The notes under the pieces: generated by a model
Told to the model about the DNA's origin: nothing
The model's input: the letters and a program-made list of their open reading frames with translations, nothing else
Databases searched by the model: none
Made by a program: the position numbers and the translations under genes
Shown: piece after piece, positions 32,036 through 43,914 of the stretch
Numbering within the stretch: the stretch's first letter is position 1
Layout of the letters: every line of letters starts with the position of its first letter
Assembly (NCBI GenBank): GCA_951640165.1
Contig: OX621265.1
Span: 17,063,001 to 17,127,000, forward strand
From: Pseudoips prasinana
Taxonomy: Eukaryota; Arthropoda; Insecta; Lepidoptera; Nolidae
Reading direction: 5' to 3'
Length of the DNA stretch: 64,000 nt

Positions 32036-33939
32036 GGTTTTCTGAATTGTTTACCGATTTATTGAACAAAGAATGGTGTCACCGGTTGACTCGAGTGGGG
32101 TTATGTTCACGTATTTTATATACAGACTAACAAGCGATAACTTTAATTCAAAATAACATTAAGCATTAGTCTATGCCAAATTAAATGATAGTTAAAGATA
32201 TTCGATGTGTAATTTCGCGTAAATGCAGTGGTTTTTACGTTTATAGTCCTTACAAATGTGCCGGTAACTGTCACAACACAATCACTTCACCCACACGAAT
32301 TTCACATAAAGATTACAATATTAATACGTGGAACACTTTTAATATACTAAATACTCAGTGATTTACGGATAACTGGGCTTATTTACAATGAATATACAAT
32401 AATTTTCAATTCATAATTAATTTAATCATTGTCGAACATAGGTACATACATTATTTAACAATACATTTCCAGATGTGAGTGAATGTGTCTTCCCATTATG
32501 TTCTACCATTATAGCATGCAATGGTTATACAAAATTTAAATTTATTAATAATATGTCAATGTTATAATTCTAGTTAATTATAAAATGTTAATATAATCGG
32601 ATACAAATTTAAAATTACAATTGTCAAATTTAATACTTTACAGCAGTCAAAATGATATAACATGAAACAAAATAAACAATTCTAGACCAATTATTATTAC
32701 AATTTAAACAATTTACAAACTATTAATATTCTTACAATATAAATGTCAAATTTTTTGTCTCAAAGAAATTTTATTATAATTTCTTATACGTACCAGTCAT
32801 ATACCATATAAATGTCTCAAATAAAAATAAACGCAGTCGATTTAATTGATAGACAAATCGAAGCTAGTACACATTGACATGATATGTATTATAATTGCTT
32901 AATTAAAAATTTATGAAGAATGAAGACATTCAAAATCAGCGGTTAGCGATAGTGTTGCCGACAGGGGAAATAAAAAAGAATAAGTCATATTTAGGTGGCC
33001 TATATACACAAACAATATAATTGTGTGTGATATTGAATTCCACATTTAACTAGTATGGTGACCCTCCATGACGAGTTTTTCTCATAAATGATGCTACCAA
33101 TACAAAAATTTGGAATAAACAAATATTGCTGATCACTTTATAACATGATGTGTTCTGTGATACGCATTACATCCACTTTTTTCCCCATTTGCTTAAAACA
33201 AGCGGATAGGATATCAGATTTACTCATTAGTCCATTTATACTTTGATGAAGAATATAGAAATATTTACGTTTGAAAAAACATATTGTTTAACTTTACATT
33301 ATCTTCTCCATATTGTCATTCCCCGCGTTGCATGGTTCAGTTTGTGCAGTAGTATCTTTATACACGGTAGCATCTGTCTGTATACATGTATCTATTGATG
33401 TCTTACGAGTGTATTTAAAGGAATGTGCTCTCATAGAGTTTAGAACATAGTTTTGCCAGATATTTTAACTTTTAAAATCTCTCTATGTATGATTCTACTT
33501 GCATGCAACTTGTTTATATAATGTGCTGGTTTACCGATTAACATAGTATCTAATGTTACATAACTAGAATTTGTATACAATTAACATATTTGTTTCAAAA
33601 TACCATTAAACATATATTCATTAAGGTACCTATAGATTTTAAACGGTTGGAATTTCTTTATTTCTCAAAGATTTACAATCACTTCGAGGAGAAACAAGAT
33701 ACATAATTAAACTATAAATATTACATAATTGAAAAGTTCACACTGCGCATAATATAAAATAATTTGCTAAACAACGTACCATTAACAATTGGTAAATAAT
33801 GTAGTTGTGTAGGTAGAGGTGAATAATAACCGGCGCGCTGCGCTCACGCCCTTTGTCCGTTGTAAGTAAGTGAGCAAATTTTAAAAGGCATTTACACTAA
33901 GTGTGAATTAGTTTACTAGTTTTTCTTTTCTTGTTATTA
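32036..33939. other. No gene seen
   Basis: About 1.9 kb of AT-rich sequence between two LINEs. Part may be LINE-B 5' UTR (right of 32036) and LINE-C 3' UTR (left of 33940). No frame with a recognisable motif and no clear repeat. Confidence 0.4.
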
Positions 33940-34050
33940 TTGTTCGGTAGAGCCTTTGGAAATGTGTTGTTTTAATATTTTTTTGTAAATATATGTTGTA
34001 TTAGCGTTTTTGATATGGTTAGGTAATGCATTTAAATATTGTGCTCCTTG

Positions 34051-34925
34051 CTATACAATTGTCCTTTTACCATAATTGGTTCTTGGTTTGTATAGTATTA
34101 TATTGTGTGCCCGTCTTGAACTTCGTGTTTTCACTTGTATCTTTTTGTAAGTTTTATTTCTGTGTGGATGTCTTTGTTTAATATTTTTATGTGTCAAAAT
34201 TGCTGTATTGTATTGGTAAATTTCTGTAATATTTAATAATTTGGTTTCAGTATAAAGATTTTGTGTTGGAGTAAAATAATTGTAATGAAATAGAACTTTT
34301 ATTAATTTATTTTGCGATCTCTGTAACATATCTGAATGTGTGCTTTAGCTGCTGATCCCCAGACCTCGATTAGGTAATCAATGTGAGGTTTAACTAAAGA
34401 GTTGTGTATAATATAACGGATATTTAAGGGTAAGCATCTTGCTATACTACGTAAGGCCCGAGTTAATTTACATAATTTTGAACGTATCTTGATATGTGGC
34501 TTCCACTGCAGTTGGCTATCCAAAATAAGCCCGTGATACCTTTCTTTAAATACCCTAGTTAGTGTAGTCCCGTTAATAATTATAACCAGAGGTCTGTGAT
34601 CGAGAATTATTTTTTGTTTTTGGCTGCAAAAATTATGTAGTTGGTTTTAGCCGCATTTATAGTCAGTAAATTAGATAGAAACCATTTTTCTAAGGTGTAT
34701 AGATCAGTCTGTGCGTCGTTTATGACAGTGGCGATAGAATTTGCATAGTAAAACAGACAGGTGTCGTCAGCATAAAGTGAGATATGACCTTTTAGGCCTA
34801 TTTCATGGACGTCATTTATGTAGACGAGGAATAAAAGTGGGCCCAATATAGACCCTTGTGGGACGCCACATTTTATTAATTTTTTGTTCACTTATATGCT
34901 CATTTATACTAACTACCTGGTACCA
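34051..34925 (-). pseudogene. LINE-C reverse transcriptase, C-terminal half
   Basis: The minus strand reads KCGVPQGSILGPLLFLVYIN (motif B), ISLYADDTCLFYYAN (catalytic DD), FLSNLLTINAAKTNYIIF, then DSQLQWKPHIKIRSKLCKL and LVKPHIDYLIEVWGSA, the order expected for a jockey/CR1-like RT thumb. Frame breaks at about 34885, 34607 and 34302 inactivate it. It is the continuation of the RT at 37.7-38.7 kb. Confidence 0.85.
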
Positions 34926-34938
34926 ACATGTTAAGTAA

Positions 34939-37677
34939 ATATAATTGAATAACACATCATATAGAATGAGTGAAGCAATTATAAAATAGATAAAATCTTA
35001 TTTTAAAATACATTTATATATTACAGTAAAATACAGCTGTTAAGTATATATTGGCAAAGTTGAAAAGTATAGTGAGAATGTTGCAAGAATATATATTATA
35101 ATAATATATAAAAATTGCAAAAAGGAAAGTGAAACAAAACCGAATGAACGACATACAATAATTTATATTATAAGCAAACCCCTCCTAGTGAAATATTTAT
35201 TTATATAAAAATACATTATCCCAATTCAAAATACTCTAAACAAAAATAAGAACAACAAGGAATACATAACCGTGACAGCCTAGCAATTAAAACATGTAAA
35301 GGTAATAATATAAAAAAATAACGTAAGTATAAATAAATATAATAAAATAATTATAACAATAAACACAATTAACCAATTGTCATTATAGAAAAGCCACAAA
35401 AGTATAAAATAAGTGAATAAATAACTCAATTAATCAAGACAAAACACAAAAACCCGATATAAATTTAAACCAAAGTCATACCTACAATAAAATACAAACA
35501 AACAACAAAATAGTCAGTGTATATATAGCCATTATTCTTATTATTCTTATTATTCTTATTCTTCTGGTTGCAGCTATTTCCAGTCTCCGGAGGTCCTGGT
35601 AACACTGCGTCCAGTGATGAACTATTGTGCTCGCCGCTCCAACTAAACTTCCCTGTCTAACCCTGCAACATAGATAAATTGCAGAATCTTATTGGCAGGA
35701 GTGTCGATAACATCGTCCTGGTGCAAAAAGTGTTGGCCCAGGACGGTGTTACGTTTATGCATCAGTGGCTCACAGTGGCAGAGCAGGTGTAGAGGTGTTT
35801 CGTCTGCGTTATTGCAGAATCTGCACACTCTACAGTCTCCGATGCCCACCGTGGATAGGTGCTTCCTGAGACGGCAATGTCCCGTTAACATCCTAGTTAT
35901 GATGCATAAGTTCCTCCTATTAAGCGCGAGGACTTCGTTCGCAGTTTTGCGGTCGTAGCCCTTGATAGCTTTTTTGGAGTGAGTTAAACCTGGAAGTTTG
36001 TGCCAACGTTTAACAGCTTCCTGTTTGCAATGGTTCCTTAGGGTGAGTTGGACTGTGCTTTTTGGTATTCCGCATATCGGCTCAGGGCCGTATTGGACCA
36101 GTTTAGCTCCAGCCCGTGCAAGTTCATCGGCACTTTCGTTGCCCTCGATACCCGCATGACCCGGTACCCATCGAATTATCACCTTGTTCCTAAGGCACAG
36201 GGTATTGAGACTGTCAATGCAGTTCATAACCAGCCCTGACGTTATAGTGTCAGAATTCAAGGCTAGGAGGGCCGCTTGACTGTCTGAATGGATGTAGATT
36301 GTATGATTGACATAGTCTTTTTGCAAGTTGGCTTTTGCACATACAATGATGGCATAAACCTCTGCCTGGAAAATTGAGGCGTATTTACCCAGGTTTTTAC
36401 TGGCTTTGAATCTGGGTCGTTCCCCAAAAACTCCACAGCCTACGTCATTTCCCATTTTGGAGCCATCGGTGTACCAAATTAGGCTCCCCTTCTTCCAGGA
36501 TACTTTGTTGTTAGTCCAGTCGTCCCTGGAAGGTATCTCCACACAATAATTCTTGGTGCTATTATATTGTGGGGACAAAAAGTCTAGTTTCATGCCTAGT
36601 ATGGGGTCCTGTTGCACTTGGTCACATAAAGCCCTCAGTGCCTTTGAGAGCCACTTCTCGGTCCCCTGTGCGGCTGCTCTCAGCATGCCGGCCTTCGCCT
36701 CAGACTGTATGAATAGTGAAAGAGGCGGCAGGTTCAGCAATGCCTCAAGTGACGCTCCAGGAGTGGAGGACATGGCACCCGTGACTTCCATACATGCAGA
36801 TCTTTGCAGGCTATTGAGCCTGTTTATTACTGTCGTTTGGCTGGTTTTACTCCACCAAACTACGAAGCCGTACGCGATGGTCGGTCTCGCTATAGCAGTG
36901 TATAACCATAGGAGAAGTTTGGGGTGGGATCCCCACCTTCTCCCTACCAGGCAACGCTATATAGCCATACACGCACAAATATGATGCTATACATATTTGA
37001 TATACTAGCAATCAAAATTAAAACTGCACATAAAAATATACCCAAAAGGAAACAGAACATAAATATAACATAGCAAAAACAAAATAAAACATAACAATAA
37101 ATCATAAAGCAATGTAATAAAACTAAATTACTTAAAATCTTAAAATAATAAACCAAACGGCACCAAGAAAAATTACAAATCATAAATATATATATCTACA
37201 TATAAAACAAAAAAGGTAAAGCAACATAAAAAGTATTACCAACCAGGAGATTACAAAACAAACAAATAAACCAAAGTAACATTAACAATAAATAACTTTA
37301 ATCACAAACAAACAAATAAACTCAATAAATAAATTAAACAAATAACTTAATAGCTAATTCAAACATTTGAAATGAATACAACATAATAATAAACAGTAAA
37401 TAACTTCTAACGACATAAATGACAAATATAACAATACCACTTCAGAAAACATAAAAATAAACAGGATATCACAAAATAAAACAAACAAACCGAAATAAAA
37501 CTAAACAATAAATAAGTAATAATAAACATAAAACAATTCAATTCTTCCAAATTTCAATCCATTCGTAAAATACTAATAGGCAAACTCGAAATAAACACAA
37601 AAAAGAACTCTTGCCATGCAAGGGATAAAGTCTGCCTATTCACCAAAAGAGTGGTAATGAAAAAAAAATAATAAAAG
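34939..37677 (+). mobile_element. A-rich retro-insertion of unknown origin with 13-bp target duplication
   Basis: Bracketed by ACATGTTAAGTAA at 34926-34938 and 37678-37690. The + strand is strongly A-rich and ends GAAAAAAAAATAATAAAAG, which suggests a polyadenylated template inserted by target-primed reverse transcription. Without the nested LINE at 35533-36957 it is about 1.3 kb. No ORF with a recognised motif is seen, and I do not recognise the family. It could be a processed copy of a non-coding transcript or a LINE 3' UTR. Confidence 0.7.
35533..36957 (-). pseudogene. 5'-truncated LINE with RNase H domain (I-group-like), 11-bp target duplication
   Basis: Flanked by TATATAGCCAT at 35522-35532 and 36958-36968, with an AATAAG-repeat tail at the 3' end. 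The minus strand keeps the RT thumb (WLYTAIARPTIAYGFVVWWS) and a long open frame (to 35643) with a full RNase H domain: WYTDGSKMG (D), FQAEVYAI (E), YIHSDSQAALLAL (D) and GNESADELARAG (D), all four acidic residues present. The C-terminus has CRVCRFCNNADETPLHLLCH, a zinc-knuckle-like cluster. RNase H would have removed template RNA during cDNA synthesis. The endonuclease and RT catalytic core were never copied here (5' truncation), so the insertion was dead on arrival although its retained frame is mostly intact. Confidence 0.9.
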
Positions 37678-37690
37678 ACATGTTAAGTAA

Positions 37691-38735
37691 GATTGAAATA
37701 TTTGAAGCGCGTTTCCTGTGATACCAATTTGTTCCAATTTACGTAATAGCAATTTGTGACTAACAGTAACAAATGCTTTTTTTAGGTCAATAAATACACC
37801 TAAACATAGTCGTTTCTGGTCAATATTAGTTTTAAGTTTTGTAATCAGGTCAGTTGTTGCTGAAAGTGTATTCGATTTTTTCCTAAATCTATATTGACGG
37901 TCAAATAAGAAGTTAAATGAGTTTAGATACTGTAGTAGTCTGCTATGTAATAGTTTTTCAAAAATTTTGGAAATCACGGGTAAGACAAAGATAGGTCTAT
38001 AGTTGCCTGGATCCAATTTTGATCCCGATTTAAATACAGGAGTGACCTTAGCGCTCTTCAGTAAATCTGGGAAGGTCCCGTCAACCAAACATTTATTTAC
38101 GCATTTTGTGACAGTAGGTAATATTAGTAATTTAGACATTTTTATGACTTTATGACTTTTAATCCTGTACTAGTATTTAATTTTAGATTGTCAATCATTT
38201 TACCAATTTCATGTTCTGTGGCTAGTGTTATGTGTGAGAGTTTATATGTGTGTGTTACGTTTTGGCTAGTGGCATAACTGTGGTGATTAAAGGTAAATAT
38301 TTGATTAGCTAGTAAAACACCTATATTCGAGAAATAATCATTAAGGGTTTCACAGATATTTTTTGGATTTGATGTAATTCCATTGGGTGTTTCTAGTTTC
38401 GAAGGGGCTAGGCTTGTTTGGTGTTTATTGTTTGAAAGACTATTTATTAGTTTCCACATTTTCATAGGCTTACCTTCACATTCTTTAAATGAGTTATCGT
38501 AATAATTGGTTTTAGTCATCTGAATTTGCTCAAATACATTGATTCTTTGTTTTTTGAATGTCTGCTTTAATTTTTCATCAGAAGGGTTATTTTGTAATTC
38601 TTTCCACAGTAAATTTCTTCTGTCAATTTCACTAATGATATCTTTGTTAATCCAGTGTGTCCTGGGAGGGTTTAAGATCTTAATTTTATTTATTTCATTG
38701 CTTTTTATAGCTGATTTCATTGTATCGTGAAACAT
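37691..38735 (-). pseudogene. LINE-C linker and reverse transcriptase N-terminal half
   Basis: The linker reads ILNPPRTHWINKDIISEIDR, then MKMWKLINSL and ICETLNDYFSNIG, typical of jockey-type elements between endonuclease and RT. The RT begins DGTFPDLLKSAKVTPVFKSG, NYRPIFVLPVISKIFEKL, GVFIDLKKAFVTVSHKLLL (motif A; the usual D after KKAF is V) and stops at the 13-bp duplication after QIFQSYLT. A stop or frame change at 38140 separates linker and RT. It continues at 34925. Confidence 0.85.
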
Positions 38736-38749
38736 TGCATAGTTTTCTC

Positions 38750-39520
38750 CAACAGTAGTAAAGAGATTTTTTCACTTCCATGTATATCTGTTTATGATCT
38801 GACATAGCAGATTCAATAATAGCAAGATGGAAACTATTTTCTTTTAAGCTAGTTAAAGCGTGATCTAGAATGGTTTTGTTAGTAGCTGTTTCTCTTGTAC
38901 AATAGTTAGCGCTTATCTTATTAAGAATATTGTATCCATTTTCCTGTAGTGTTTCCTTGTACTCTATGATTGGTCGTTCTTTGCTGAGTAGGTTGTAATT
39001 GAAGTCTCCTAATATTATGGATCTTTTATGTATATGTATAATATATGTATAATTCTTCCGAAAAGGTATCTAGAAACTGTGTTGTATTTGTCCTTTCTGG
39101 TTTATAGATGGCACCTATATCTACAGCAAATTTATTCAGATGAACCCAAAATGATCGTCATTTTCACATTTATCGTACAAGAAATTATGTTTTAAGTTAT
39201 TATGGATAAAAATGGACACTCTTCCTCCTCTACTATGGGCTCTAAAATTGTAGTAGTGTGAGTAATTTGGTATTTGTAGAGTTTGGGCTTCATCTTCAGA
39301 CTTAATCCAGGTTTAGACTAGTATTACGACGTGTGTCGTATTTTTTATTGCTGCTAGTATACACTTGAATTCATCTAGTTTCCCTAGTCTAACCAAACTT
39401 CGTATGTTTGCGTAGAAAACCCAAAGAGAATCTGTGTTAGATTTTATGTTGTCGTATTGACTTGTAATCTCGTAAGTGTTTTTATAAGAATTGCTGTCGT
39501 TTGGTACTAAGTTAACGTAT
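38750..39520 (-). pseudogene. LINE-C endonuclease domain, eroded
   Basis: The minus strand reads NIRSLVRLGKLDEFKCIL, VVILV then a stop where the catalytic glutamate is expected, TWIKSEDEAQT, and RGGRVSIFIHNNL. Later parts are GDFNYN, then ENGYNILNKI and ESAMSDHKQIYMEV, including the SDH motif. This is the AP-type endonuclease order (N, E, D, SDH). The glutamate codon GAA is replaced by TAA, and several further stops occur. Confidence 0.75.
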
Positions 39521-40017
39521 TGTATTTTAGGTTTCCTTTTGACTTTTTTTGATCTTGATTTATTATTTTAGGTGATCCATTAATATATTTGATTACTAAG
39601 TTGGTTTTTTCGATTTCTAATCGCTTCTGTAATTCTTTTTTCAATGATTTTATATGTTTTTATTGTGCAGGCGATTGATCAGAGTACATTTTTATTGATT
39701 TGTCCTTTATCATGGCTTTCTTACGTAGTAATGATATCGCAGTCTCTTTTAGTGCAAAAAGTACTTTGATATGGCGAGTATTGTTAGGCATATATGCTCC
39801 CAAGCGTCTGATTTTTATCGGCTTCGTAAAGTTAGGCAGTATATTTTTTTATAATTTTAATAACTTCTTCTCTGGGTCAGTCTATATTCATTGTTTTTGC
39901 CTTTTGCTTCAGGTATTCCTGTTAAAATAATGTTTTTTTGTCTGATTTGCCTGTCTTGTATCCCCGAAATAACTTCACTTATTACTACTGGAGTGTGAGT
40001 TATATTCTGGTTATTTT

Positions 40018-40395
40018 TTATTTTTCTATATCTTCCTCTAACACATTGAATTTTTCGGTAGTGGATATACTATCAGTTTGTAGTGCAATAATATCTAGTT
40101 TCATCTTATTATGTTCTATGATTAGGTTATCGGTAATGACTTTTAATTTTTGAATATCTTCCTTGATAGCGGAAACATCTTCAGAGATTTTATTCATTAT
40201 TTTTAATTGATCTCCGGTAAATTTATCCGTAACGTTCTGAATTTCCCCACAAAATTTAGCAAAATCAAGTTTGTGACCTTCTGGTTCCCTTTCTTTCCTC
40301 TTTCGGAATGTTATTTGAGGTACATCACTATTTATTCTAGACAAATCTGGTTGAGACTCTGCATGGGTAACGAGTTTAGATGGTGAATTATTCAT
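40018..40395 (-). CDS. LINE-C ORF1 fragment (coiled-coil protein)
   Basis: A 125-codon open frame from ATG 40395 reads MNNSPSKLVTHAESQPDL, a basic patch PQITFRKRKEREPEG, then heptad-patterned DVSAIKEDIQKLKVITDNL and TEKFNVLEEDIEK. The PQITFRKRK block followed by a coiled coil is typical of ORF1 proteins of lepidopteran jockey-like elements as I recall them. It ends early, so no RNA-binding domain follows. It lies directly downstream of the RTE insertion in LINE-C orientation. Confidence 0.55.
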   Translation of the reverse strand: MNNSPSKLVTHAESQPDLSRINSDVPQITFRKRKEREPEGHKLDFAKFCGEIQNVTDKFTGDQLKIMNKISEDVSAIKEDIQKLKVITDNLIIEHNKMKLDIIALQTDSISTTEKFNVLEEDIEK

Positions 40396-40433
40396 TATAA
40401 CTTGGTAGGTGAGAATGCTCCTTTATGTCTATT

Positions 40434-43400
40434 CATCATCATCATCATGTCAGCCGAAAGACGTCCACTGCTGGACATAGGCCTCCCCCAAAGATCTCCA
40501 CAATTGCCGGTCTTGCGCTATCCGCATCCAGCGATTTCCAGCGACCCGCACAAGAACATCGGTCCATCTTGTAGGGGGCCTGCCCACGCTGCGTCTTCCG
40601 GTTCGTGGTCGCCACTCGAGAACCTTTCTGCCCTAGCGGCCGTCGGCTCTACGAGCTATGTGCCCTGCCCACTGCCACTTCAGCTTGGCAATTCTTACGG
40701 CTATGTCGGTTACTTTGGTTCGCCTGCGGATCTCAACATTTCTGATTCGATCTCACAGGGAAACTCCAAGCATAGCCCTTTCCATTGCTCTTTGGGTGAC
40801 CTTGAGCCGCCTGATAAGGCCCATAGTGAGCGACCACGTCTCCGTTCCGTAAGTCATCACTGGCAACACACACTGGTCGAAGACTTTCGACTTGAGACAC
40901 TGCGGTATTTGGGACGAGAAGATATTACGTAGCTTCCCGAACGCTGCCCAGCCGAGCTGGATTCTACGATTGACCTCCTTCTCAAAGTTGGACCTACCTA
41001 GTTAGATGGTCTGTCCTAGGTAAATATAGTTCTCTACAACTTCGAGCGCAGAGTCTCCAACCTTAACACGAGTGGGTGCAACATGGATGTTCGACATGAT
41101 TTTCGTCTTATCCATGTTCATTTTGAGACCCACTTGTTGAGAGACTCTGCTGAGGCCATCGAGCATTGTACCGAGGTCTTCCATGGTCTCAGCCATGACA
41201 ACTATATCGTCGGCAAATCGAAGGTGGGTTATGTACTCGCCATTGACATTGATGCCAAAGCCTTTCCAGTCCAGAAGCTTGAAGACATCTTCCAATGCAG
41301 TGGTGAACAGTTTCGGAGATATAACATCTCCCTGTCTCACACCTCGCTGCAAGTGGATAGGTTTTGAGTTCTGGTCCTGGAGTCGCACTGACATAGTGGC
41401 GTTTTCGTACAAACACTTTAACACCTCGATATACCGGTAGTCGATTTGGCACGTTTCGATCGAATCAAAGGCTTTCACATAGTCCACAAACGCTAAGCAT
41501 AATGGCTGGTTATACTCTTCGGTCTTCTGTATAACCTGCCGCAGCATATGTATGTGGTTTATGGTACTAAAGCCTTTACGGAATCCGGCTTGTTCGGGAG
41601 GCTGGAAGTCGTCTAACCTGCGTGCGAGACGATTCGTAATGACCCTCGAAAACAGCTTGTAAACATGGCTCAGCAAAGTGAAGGGTCTGTAATTCTTCAA
41701 GAGGGTTTTATCGCCCTTTTTGAAGAAGAGCACCACCACACCCCTTTGCCATGCTTGTGGCGTTTGACCTTCTAGTATGACGGAGTTAAATAACTTCTGA
41801 AGGGACCGTAGGATTGGTGTACCACCCGCCTTCAGAAGCTCTGCCGTAACTCCATCATCACCAGGCGCCTTGTTGTTCTTAAGCTGTTCGAGAGCCATTC
41901 TAATCTCGCACAGGCTGACGTCCGGGATGTCGTCGGTGAAGTGTTGGGTTAGTCGTGCTCTGGGATCTGAGGCACAACTATCGACAAGTGACTGGGTTTT
42001 CGTATACAGCTGTCCGTAGAACCTCTCGATCTCTCCCAGCAACTCAGGTCTAGACGTGACGATTCTGCCATCCTCAGTCTTCAGCTTCGTCAGTTGGCTC
42101 TGTCCAACAGACAGTTCTCTTGCAAACACTTTAGAGCCTTTGTTCCGCTCAATGGCTTCTTTAACACAATTTGTATTAAATTGGCGCGTGTTGCGAGTCA
42201 AAGACTTTGAGATCTGTCTGTTGAGCTGCCGGTATCTGGTAGCATCATCAGAGGATGTCAGAACCATTTTCCATCTTTCGTCCATAAGCTGCAAGGTATA
42301 GTCGGAGATCTTTTTGGTTCTGTTTGTTCGGTGCGCCTTGAAGACCTTAGGCCCAGCCATATGGACAGCTTCTACGAGCCTGTCGTGGTATGAGTCCACT
42401 TCCCCGTAATCTGCTAGGCATTCGAAACGGTTTTGCAGTTAGAGCTGAAAGGGTTCAGGGTTTTGGATGTGGATGGGTAAAGGTCGGAGCGTAGACTTTA
42501 TCAGTCGGGACCTCTGGAGCTTGACATTTAGGTTCAATGAGCCTCTCACCAGTCTGTGATCGCTCCCGGTTTTAACCGTATTGATCACTGAGACGTCATT
42601 GAACATCGGGGCTTACCCAGGTCCATTTGCGGTTTTCCGGCTTCTTGAAAAAGGAGTTCATCATAAAGAGTCCCTCCTTCTCCATGAAGTCGGCCAACAT
42701 TTGGCTCCGGGGATTCCGGTCTCCAGTTCCAAATTGCCCCACTCTCAGCTCATTCCCGAATCGTTTACCCAGCTTCGCGTTAAAGTCCCCCATGACCACA
42801 GTGAAATAAGAGTTCGAGGTATGTATGGCTCTAGAAATATCCTCATACATGACCTCAACCTCATCGTCGGAGTGCGTCGAAGTCGGCGCGTAAACCTGTA
42901 TGACCTTCAACGAATACCGCTTGGTAATTCTGAGTATAAGGTACGCAACCCTAGTCGACGCACTCTCGGTTTTCACTATATTGTGGACGAGGGACTTGTG
43001 GACTATGAACCCAACACCACCTTGGGACAGTTGGTCGCCCTCCCGGAAATATAGCAGATTCCCGGATTTCAGGATTATCGTGTCCTCCCCCTCTCTTCGG
43101 ACTTCAGATAATTCTATTATGTCCCAATGTAACCTGCTAAATTTTTCCTCCAGTTCGATCATCTTCTCGTCGGTCCGTAGTGTGCGTGTGTTGTATGTTG
43201 CCAGGGCCAGAGGTCGTCGGTTTTGGTAACGTGGAATCTGCCGGGGATTCTTAGCACCCCCTGCCCTGCCGTAACCACGGCTGTTACCACGGCTGGGAAT
43301 AGCAGGGCTGCCGGGGACTGGGGGCCGCGGTTTTGTTGTGTCCATCATTTGGGAGGATATGCCATAATCGCTACGCTTGGCAGGCGAGTTGGCGATCGCA

Positions 43401-43530
43401 GTAGGATAGACATGGTACTCAGGAGAACGCTGCTGCCCGTTCACTGGTATATATTCCCTCGGGACGACTTCTACATCCCCCCAAGGGATGAGAGGGGGTG
43501 GCGATATTTTCTAGGCCGTCACCACACAGC
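40434..43530 (-). mobile_element. RTE-clade non-LTR retrotransposon, near full length (copy 2)
   Basis: Same element as at 7885-11061, with the same 5' end (GCTGTGTGGTGACGGCCT) and CAT-repeat tail on the + strand. An 11-bp duplication TTATGTCTATT lies at 40423-40433 and 43531-43541. Coding frames at 41002-42399 and 42596-43444 keep GDFNAKLG, FVDYVKAFDSIE and RFADDIVV. Relative to copy 1 it lacks about 58 bp of the endonuclease around NEIDFIL (near 42606) and 27 bp after motif A (near 41452), and has stops near 41003 and 42440. The product would be an endonuclease-RT; this copy is inactive. It inserted in the 5' leader of LINE-C. Confidence 0.9.
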
Positions 43531-43541
43531 TTATGTCTATT

Positions 43542-43914
43542 ACGTACGTGCAATAACGGTAGTCCGGCAAGCGCAGAGCGAGATGAATTATTGGAGCCCG
43601 TCTCTTTTACACCGCTGGGCTGAGGGAGGGTGGGGGCCCGGTCGGCAGCCGCCCGCGCCGCTTGATGCGCCTGAGTCTCCAGTTACTGAGTTGTTGATGG
43701 TAGTACCACACGCTTTCACTTGTAACGCAAAATATGCTATCACATGTAAACTAATAAGTGCAAATTTGATTGGCAATAATTTAGTAGTTTAGAAATAAAT
43801 TAACTAGCACGTCCGTCCTCAGCGCAGTGCGAATCCGAACTCCGATTTTACCGACTGGGGTTGTTGTCATGTTTACCTCCCATTATTAACACATAGTCCG
43901 AGTAGGTTAAATCC
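43542..43914. other. No gene seen; GC-rich leader-like sequence
   Basis: A GC-rich patch at 43600-43680 contrasts with its AT-rich surroundings. It may be the 5' leader of LINE-C, interrupted by the RTE. No coding motif. Confidence 0.4.

Larger units (their letters stand above)
33940..40422 (-). mobile_element. LINE-C, jockey/CR1-like element split by an insertion
   Basis: Minus-strand order: ORF1 (40018-40395), endonuclease (about 38750-39520), RT N-terminal half (37691-38735), then after a 2.7-kb insertion the RT C-terminal half (34051-34925). Across the insertion the peptide joins in sense (SYLTC on the left, YLTCWYQVVSINEH on the right). The 13-bp TTACTTAACATGT is duplicated at both junctions. 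An RTE element lies 28 bp 5' of the ORF1 start. Confidence 0.85.

Noticed and set aside
43223..43792. 189-codon + strand frame
   Set aside because: Composed of the RTE 5' end in antisense plus flanking sequence.
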